In this document: positions 56,115-64,000 of the stretch, in pieces
Layout of the letters: the number at the start of each line of letters is the position of its first letter
How positions within the stretch are numbered: the stretch's first letter is position 1
Assembly: GCF_001522545.3 (NCBI RefSeq)
Contig: NC_031772.1
Coordinates: forward strand, 1,379,707 to 1,443,706
From: Parus major
Lineage: Eukaryota > Chordata > Aves > Passeriformes > Paridae
Length of the DNA: 64,000 nt
Direction of reading: 5' to 3'
Position numbers and translations under genes: made by a program
The notes under the pieces: generated by a model
Databases searched by the model: none
What the model saw: only the letters and a program-made list of their open reading frames with translations
Told to the model about the DNA's origin: nothing

Positions 56115-59100
56115 GCAGCCTCAAGGATTCCCAGCAGATGTAAATGAAAACCCAACTCCTCAGAGCTGAAATGACCTTGGAATAGCAGAGCTGTGGGGTG
56201 GTTTGGAGCTCTGAGTGGGCCAGCAGGTCACAGCACTGAGGTGTCCCTTCCCCACACGTTCCTGAGCTGGAGGCTCCCGGGGTCTCACACACGTTCATGG
56301 TGTGCTGCTGCTGCAGAAACACTTGTGACAAAAACCTGGGGAAGTCACCAAAGAAAGGTGGGAATGCAGGGAGCAGGCAGGGCTGTCTGAGGAGAACATC
56401 ACTGCCTGCCAAGGGAGAACCAAGAGAACTTCCACAAACTCTGTGCCTCCTGCTCTGCCCACTGACACCAGCCTGAACCCCGCTTGTCTGTCCCTCATGG
56501 GATCCATCCTGCCCATCCCCAGCAGAGGACACACAGACAGAACATGGATTTCCTCAATCTTCTTCAAGTCCAGCTGCTTTACATAACTTCAAGGGAAACA
56601 GACTGACAAAAGAGAACAGCATCCCAAAATAACCACCGTGACATAGCCTTATTTTTAAACATTAACTTCTAATCACTCTGTGCACTAAGGCAAACTTATA
56701 CATTGTTCTCTGTGTATAAGAGACAGGAAATATGTTTATATCCAGCCTGAAACTCAGTATAAACTTAAGCATGCTGCAATTGAAAAAAAAAAAAAAATTA
56801 ATTAAAGCCAAAAAAATGGAGTCTCAGAAACAGTGCATCAACCTTTGTAATGGGAGCAAAATGGTTGAAAGATTCTGCAAGCTGTATCTGATCCAGTTTG
56901 AATTTATTGGCAGAATCTTACAGGCAAGAGACTAAGCTACTTTAGAATATAGAATTAAATGGTTGGGTTTATTTAATATCCACATAATACTACTTTGAAA
57001 AGAAATCCTTTATTCTATTGCCACTAGAACAAGGGAAATGCAGATTTTTCTCTACTGGCTGTCAAGGTTTTTTTTGCTTTTTTTTTTCTTTTTTTCTTAT
57101 GTACATGTGCTGTGTGAAATTCAGCAATTTCATTTCACAGGGTGTCTTTGGCATTAGCCACACTGCAATGTAAGTGGAACTACTGAAGTTCATCTGATTT
57201 CACACCTAACCCATGCAGCCTCACAAATTAGACATTACCTCAATAAAAAGAATCATAAATTGCCGAAGTTTTTTTTTGGAAACAAAGCTCATATTCCCCT
57301 GACTTTCCTGATCAGGACAAGCTTGCCAATGAACCCAACTTGGTGATAAAATGTCCACATAGAACCATAAGATTTTGGTGTAGTTTGAGAGATTTCTGGG
57401 TCAAGCTGTGGCTTGGAGTTTGTTTTGTTTTTCCTCAGAAAACACTGTATAACGATGGCATTGAGAAACCATATTTCATGCACAACTTCTGTCTCAATAT
57501 TGTGGAAAAGCAATGTTAAGACTTTCAAATGAGGAACAAGAGCTTCCATTCATCAGCAAATGTGAAGAAACAGATTTGGAGGAGGCTACACAGGAGCAAT
57601 TACTGCATCCAGCAGCTTTAAAAGCTTCACAATCTCATCTGGAGCACCACTGCACTCTGGGCTGTGTGATCCCGACCTCCTGCTCCTGCCAACCTGCTGC
57701 CACAAAGCCCAGACTATTCCCACCTGGATTTCTGTTCACTTTGCAGCCCTCCCCAGTTTAATGACCCACTCACTGTCCCTGCTTCTGGATCCCCTGCTCT
57801 GTGCCTGACCCAGAAATGCAGATCCCAGCCTGGCTCCATCTCTGGCCAAGGAGCTGCAGAGCAGAAGGAGCTCAGGAGCTGAAATCTCCTCCCAGCTAGA
57901 AACAAATAACTCCTCCTTGCTCAGCTGTTCATGGTGCCCTCACCTTCAATCTAAACAGAGAAATAGCCCTCAAATTATTCCCCTTTATTTCAGGGAAATA
58001 CAATGCTCTGGGTAGTTTGGCAAAAGCAGAAATTTGGTTTAAAGGAAACGGAGGTTATGGCAGAAAACTGGAATGAGGCAGCTCTGCCCTGCTCATCTTT
58101 TGATGATGAGGGATTATTTTGCAGCGTGTTTGCAGAACACAGAAGCTGTGGGAAGGGAATGAATTGTGTCACAGCCATTTCGGCTGCTGGAGGATCTTCA
58201 GGAAGCAGTTTGGGGCAGAGGGGGGTCAGAGCCCCAAAACTCACACACACACACTGCTGCTCACTGCTGAGGATGAAAAAGGAGATCCAGGGCCATCAGA
58301 ACATATTCATGTAAAGGGAAGGTGTCTCTGGGGGAACTCTGCTTGAAGGATATCCACTGCATATATCTTTAATTACAAGCTGGCATACATTTTATCCTTT
58401 AGCCACAATTTATATTCCTTTTATCACCTGTGTTGTGAAACACCAAGGTGCTTTCCCTCTTTCATCTAGAATCCACACCATTAGACACCCAGCACCATCA
58501 TTCCATTCCTCTGCAGCTCCCTTTTCCCTGAACAGTCAACCAACAGCAGCAAACACACGGAGATGCAGCCTGATTTCAGCCCATTTCAGATGGGAAAAGA
58601 CAATTTTCAGGAAGAAAGGATTATACAGCAGTAGGTAGGGGGGAGAAAGTAAAGAAAATAAAGAGAATGAGGTGTATTTATGCTCTTACATCTCTTAAGC
58701 TGTACATCTTATTTCCCTCATTTGTTTCAGTCTTCATTTCTGGCTGCAAGGGAGAGCAGCTTCACTTTATCACCCACCCAAGGTAAAAGTTATTTATTTC
58801 AGCACCTTCTGCTCCCTTCCAGCAGCCACTCTTTGCCCTGGCAGCCTCTTCAGAGGCAAAGGCAGTGAGAAGAACCCCAGCAGCAATGCCACAGAATCCA
58901 CTGTGACATTCCTGCCCTGTCCTGGAGCACGAGCAGCTCCCAGCAGCCAGGAATTGTGGATATCCAGCAGCCACCCCCTCTTCTACAGCAAGAGCTAACA
59001 GCACATCTTCCTCCTGAAAAGCTGATTCTTCATCTGGATCAGTATTCTTATAAATCACAGCGAGAGAGACTGCACAGGAATGGAAAATACCACTCTGGAT

Positions 59101-59130
59101 AAACATCCAATGTCACTTTGAGACTTGGAA
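56115..59130. other. No gene seen
   Basis: GC-richer at 56180-56530 and 57640-57890, AT-rich elsewhere, with A/T homopolymers at 56783-56796 and 57068-57096. Open frames (for example 56017-56532 minus) have no recognisable domain. Confidence 0.55.
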
Positions 59131-59500
59131 CTCTGCATTTCATGCAAATAAAGTTTAGTTTCTCTCAATTTGGAATCAACTATTTCAACTGATATCGAAG
59201 CACATTGATGAATCTAATTAGGCAGACAGCTTACAGCCTGAAGTTATTAGAAGCACACACGTTCATGCCCTAGGTGACATATTCACTCTTTTTATTACCA
59301 TTGTATGATAATTTCCTTTTTTTTATTTTTTGTGCAAAGCTCTCTCCGGGCTAAGTAATTGGTAGTTGTTCATGCATGTTTTAATAGTCTCTGAAAAAAG
59401 GTTTCCCAACAAATGCTATCTGGTAGGAAAGCCTACTTGAACTGCATTTATTCCTATGGCAGATTTCCCTCGTTGGCCAATTAATTACAAAATATGAGAG
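59131..59500. promoter_or_regulatory. Candidate conserved non-coding element
   Basis: A repeat-free AT-rich block with several homeodomain-type sites (TCTAATTAGGC, GTAATTGG, CCAATTAATTAC) and a POU-like CATGCATG. Among the candidates in the window it looks most like a developmental enhancer by composition, but this is inference. Confidence 0.25.
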
Positions 59501-62500
59501 TCTTCCTGAAGTCACTTGGAAAAAGAAAAAAAAATCAACACATAACCTACAACTTCTGGTTCATTGTTCCTGTCTTGAACTGACTCTACTTCATTGGCAC
59601 TGGGGTGATAAAAATGGGGTATTTAATATTTCTGGTACAAGCCTGTAAGACATCAAGAGCAGCACACATCTCCCCTCCTTCTTGTCCTTTTCTTCTGTGA
59701 CTGCAATAAAGTTCTTAAAATAATCTGTTTGTTTTCTGGTCCAAACAGATGTGGTTGCATTTATTTTACTTCCCTATCCTGTTTAATTCATCTATTCTGT
59801 CCCCAGATTTTTAGCAGCACATTTTTTCCTGCTCAGTAGAAGCTTCAGGGATGAGTGGAAAAGAATGTTTGTTACGGTTTTTGGGGGTGGTTAATAATTT
59901 CATTTCTTCAGTAAAAAACAAAGCAGCACTCAGGAAAATTAGTGAAGAAAACATGCCAGAAATAAATGAAATAAGTCTAAAAGAGGTTGACACTGTGAGT
60001 TAACTTTAAGAGATGTCAGCAGTTAATCCCAGAGAATCAGTGCTTTTCCATGGGCACGATGAAGAGCACACAGAACACGTTGTTGAGGACTGTTCCCTTG
60101 ACAATGCACTCCAAAATCATATATCAGAGATAATACTGTTATTATGAAATTTTTTATCAACAACTAGAAATCAATAATCTGTGATCACTCAAGCTTGCTG
60201 TAATGTGAGTCATAGAGTATATCAGAGAAAGAAAATCTATAGTTAACTTTGCAGTATTATGATTATTTTTGGAAGGAGAAAAGGATATAAATGATAACTG
60301 AAATAGTTTCCAACTCTAAACCACAAAGTGATGCACAATTTGCTGGTAAAGTTACCAAAAAACTGTCCTTGGGGCCTGAAACACCAAGCTGGGCTGCAAA
60401 CATAAAATGATGAGCTGGACTGGGCCCTTGCTGTGGGTCTTCTCCTCGGGGGATTTGAAAGGGTTTCTCTCACATCAAACAGGATTAACTTTGTTCCCAA
60501 TGGAATATTCTGGATTTTATGGGCCAGACCTGCTGCCCAGTGCAGAACTGCTCCCTGCCAGGACCTGGCTCGTTCCTGCTGGGATGGGGATGCCCCTGGA
60601 CCTTGTTTCCCCCTGAGAGGACAAAGCCTGGCCCCAGTTCTGCACACCAAGCCAGCCCTTCACATAAACTCCACATCTCCTATTTGCAGAAACATTAAAA
60701 ACCCCCAGACGAAGTGCAAACACGCAGAGCCAGCAGTGGAAAATTCTGAATAAAGCAGAATATGCTCCAAATGTCCTGGTACAAAGAGGATGAAGGCCCA
60801 GCTCCCAGGATGTGCAGTTTTGGTGGAGTCAGTCACATCCCCACAAAGAAATGGGCAATTCCACCCCATGGTTTGGATCCCTAATGACACTGGGTGTCCT
60901 TTTATTCTCTCCCAAGGAACAAAGCCCTCCTTTAATTTTATTCCTTTTTTCTGAGAGGAATCATTAACCCCATCAATAAGTTTTTCTGGGAAAAGCTGAG
61001 TAGAAAAGAGTGGGGGAAAAATTAATCCATTAATTTTGAGGAGCCAAGTCTGTTCTCAGAGCAATACACTTCCTACAGGAAATCTCATAACTGCCATAAA
61101 TATTCATCCTACTGCAACCATTAAAACACAATATAAGCTCTCATTGAAAGAAACAAAACCAAAACATTTTCCAGTGGTTACAAACCAATTCTACACCAAA
61201 ACCTCACCAGAGTCTGGGCACACACCAGAACATTCCGTGTGTGGGACTCCCAGCAAAGGGAGATTTCCAGGTTAAAAATAAAATAATAAATCTGGCAGCT
61301 AAGAGCTGCTTTTTAAGCATTAATGAGTATGTTAATGACCCAAACCAAAATGAAGAAACCCATAACCCCAGACACTCATTAATTCTGTACAAAATATATT
61401 GGCCAGAAATCATTAATGTTGTGAGAAGCTTCTGGAACTGGAGAGGTTTTAATCAACTCTCAAATCTTCTGTAATTATACACTTATGGCACAGGTTACTT
61501 TATTTATTTGGATTTCAACTTCATAAAGGAAGCACCCATTCTCAGATGTTGGGTTATTATTAGAAGAAATAAAAATATGTTAGAGGCCTGATATATCACT
61601 TCACTTACAAGGTAAGAATAACTTACTTTGGGTGTGAAGTCTGATTTCATACTGAGCTCTCTTTCCACAGCACAATCCCCTCCAGAACCCTGACAAAGAC
61701 CTGAGAAGGCCCCAAAATTAGGATCAGTTCTGAAATCTCTTGCACTCTCAGCACCCAAAAGAAGTGGTTGAGGTTTAAATATCAATATAAGAGGAATAAA
61801 TGTATAGAAATATATAGAAATCTTTTTGCCTCTCCGTTTCCTCCCTCTGAACATTCCAATTCACAGCGATTTCTGTGAAACAAGAATGTTTTCCTTGAGA
61901 TTTTCCCAAGCCATTCCCTGCCCCTTCCCCACTCCTGACCTCTTAGATCCAATAAAGTAAAGACAGACTCTGGTCTGGATAACACACTAACAGAGTTGTT
62001 AGGCAAAAATCAAATTGTAAAGCAAAATCAATCCAACTTTTAATTCTTGGGGCTGATCCAGAAGTCTAACCAAGGCTAGATTTGGCTGGCAGGATTCTGG
62101 CTCATTTTCCTGATCTCAGCACCATCTTTTGAGAGATGTTAACTTAAGAGGAAAAAAAAAATAAATCATCTTTGTAACTGCCAAGGAAACTGATTTTTCT
62201 CTGAAGTCACCGAGTCAATGTGAGATGTTGAAGGATGGCAGCTTCTCTTGCACAGTTTTAAACATGGAACTCACTTAAAAACGCTCATTAAAAATAAAGT
62301 AAAACGTTACTATTAACATGCAAATCTTCAGCTCCAGAATTCCCAGGGAGGTAATGAAAACCCCCCTCTAAAGGTGCACAGCAACCCCAGCTGAGGGGAA
62401 GTGGAGTCCATCTCATTATCTCGTTATTTGCATTCTGCAGATGAGGTTCCACTCCCTGCAGCCACCAGGAACCTCCACAGAGAGGAAGAATTTGGACAAA

Positions 62501-62565
62501 CGATGAGTGACAGACACAGCTCCTGTCCAAACAATGAAGGAGCACTTTGGCCCTTCTTGCCAGAG
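59501..62565. other. No gene seen
   Basis: Unique DNA. Around 59600-59710 GATAAAAATGG and GCAATAAAG are spaced as in an LTR, but no boundaries or target duplication were found. Confidence 0.5.
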
Positions 62566-62648
62566 AAGAGAATGGCTTTTCTGAGGAGAGAAAATGGCTT
62601 TTCTGACAAGAGAATGGCTCTTTGAGTGGGAAGAGGATGGCTTCTTGT
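62566..62648 (+). repeat. Short degenerate tandem repeat (about 22-24 bp, four units)
   Basis: Four units sharing AGAATGGCTTTTCTGA or a degraded version, with spacing of 22-24 bp. The last unit has GATGGCTTCTTG. Confidence 0.85.
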
Positions 62649-64000
62649 GGATCTCCTTCTTTGCCTTTTTGTAACTCTTCTTTTAGCTGTGACAAACCAG
62701 GATCAGGGATTTATTTTTTTTTTTTTTAAATGACTGATCCTAAGAAGGACTTCAGGAAAACAAAATCATGAAATTTAAATTCAGTTGATACAGTAAATAC
62801 AGGCTTTGGGGAGATACCCATCACTTCTGTCAGTTTGTTCCTCTAGGATAAATGCTAAATATTAGCTTTAAGAGAGACAGAAACAAACCCCAAGACATAA
62901 CCAGAGTTTTCTAGCACAGCATTTCCCCAAGGAAAAAGTCAAGGTCTTTCATAATTGCCATAATTGTTTTTGATGTTGGGTAAGTTAAGGGATATAAAGA
63001 GGACAGAAAAATGTTGCATTTCAGTAGAAAAAACTCTCAGTGTGTGCCCTCCAGAAACAGAGCTCTGTTCCCATCAGTCAGGCTCTCAGAAAGGGCTTTT
63101 TCCCTGCACAGGAGCATTTCCATGGAATGAGGTTAAAGCAGAGGCAGAGCTGGGCTGGGATCTCTCCTCAGCAGGGACAGGAGCTGCTCCCAAGCCCTGG
63201 AGATCCTACAGGATTCCATCCCACTTTGGAAACTTGAGAGCCAGGCCCAGAGGAAACAGGAGGATGGGCAGAGTGTGAAGGAGGAAATGACTCTAAAAAT
63301 GCCTGGAAAGAGTAACCTGAGAAGTACATGCACTTTTCAGGATTTGGCTGACGTTTGACATTTCTAGAGACATCCTGAGGTGGGTGAGATTCTTCTCCTG
63401 CATCCAAAATTCTCGGCCTCAGAGGGCAAAAAGGGGATAAATTCAAGGCAATGTGGGGAATGTGCAGCAATTGAATCTAAAACATAACCCTTAAAAGTAA
63501 TAAAGTTTGGAAAAAGAGAGCAAGCTGACAAAACACTCGTATTTTACACTCACAGCTGGGTGTGCACAACCTCTGCTCAGGACACAATCCCAGGCTTGAT
63601 GGAGGCCACTCCAGAGATGAACTGAGCACACTCAGCTCAGAGGGGAACACAGCAGGGCTCATCTTCTTTAAATGTTTTAATATTTAAATATTTGAACAGT
63701 GGCCAGCCACCCTCAGAAGCAAAGACAGGAGCCCTGAGCTGTTTATTTCCCACTGCCAGCAGCACCAGCCCAGCAAGGCAGCAGAAGCCCCAGGTGTGTT
63801 TTCCCCACCTCTGCCATTTGTCTGCACCCAGTGACCTGCTGTGCATTATTTGTGCCTCCTTTCTGCCACAGCACTTCCTTCTCCTGACACGCTGTCCCAG
63901 CATTTACCAGCCTGTCAGCTCTGACATCCCAACTTTTTATGAGAAGAGGAAGGGCAGGGAATGGGTTTCCTTGCAGACAAAGCTGAGGAATAAGCAGCAG
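62649..64000. other. No gene seen
   Basis: Unique DNA with a T run at 62712-62727 and GC-richer patches at 63050-63260 and 63690-63900. Minus-strand frame 63637-63903 has no recognisable domain. Confidence 0.55.

Noticed and set aside
56017..56532. 171-codon open frame on the minus strand
   Set aside because: Includes the 47-bp tandem duplication and matches no family.
57289..57549. Possible transposase-like frame on the minus strand
   Set aside because: No catalytic motif or terminal inverted repeats could be identified.
59560..59790. Possible third LTR (GATAAAAATGG, then GCAATAAAG about 100 bp on)
   Set aside because: No TG...CA ends or target duplication found; motifs alone are not enough.

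Overview
This window reads as vertebrate nuclear DNA, most likely from a bird and probably a songbird. The base composition is AT-rich and CpG-poor. There is a clear 3'-end fragment of a CR1 LINE at 38635-38866 on the minus strand, an older CR1 scrap at 29597-29655, one well-bounded solo LTR (2521-2866) and a second probable LTR (about 52056-52457). Many 25-55 bp minisatellites interrupt otherwise unique sequence. Six N runs are present, at 11875-12139, 18652-19131, 31579-31783, 39040-39296, 42104-42476 and 49460-49659. Four of the six lie inside or directly against tandem arrays, as expected of a short-read assembly.

I find no host protein-coding gene, rRNA or tRNA gene that I can defend. 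The longest open frames (160-180 codons) have the composition of chance or repeat-driven frames and no recognisable domain. The window is best read as intergenic or intronic DNA. Several AT-rich blocks dense in homeodomain (TAATTA), POU octamer (ATGCAAAT) and RFX-like motifs look like candidate conserved non-coding elements: near 5740-6130, 9300-9880, 13840-14500, 15050-15330, 16435-16560, 27061-27304, 39880-40140 and 59131-59500. Conservation cannot be tested from the sequence alone, so these are inferences.

Region by region: 1-8.2 kb is unique DNA with the solo LTR at 2.5 kb. A 31-bp minisatellite lies at 8.2-8.5 kb. A (GGGAT)n/(GGATGA)n array with a gap is at 18.4-19.2 kb. At 21.9-22.5 kb is a decayed reading frame resembling the LINE-1-type ORF1 protein (RRM plus C-terminal domain). 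A 52-55 bp minisatellite is at 24.7-25.4 kb. An exact 62-bp segment occurs at 27243-27304 and again at 28167-28228, against a long (TA)n tract. A decayed Ty3/gypsy-type pol fragment is at 30.0-30.3 kb, next to a small CpG-dense patch. A 31-bp array, each unit carrying GGGGTTTTGGGG, is at 31.5-32.1 kb. Further minisatellites lie at 37.2, 42.1-42.6 and 43.9-44.3 kb, and the second LTR is at 52 kb.

The most interesting observations are the two ancient retroelement protein relics, which belong to classes that are scarce in bird genomes, the G-quadruplex-prone array, and the exact 62-bp duplication. I did not find a convincing new multi-gene system.
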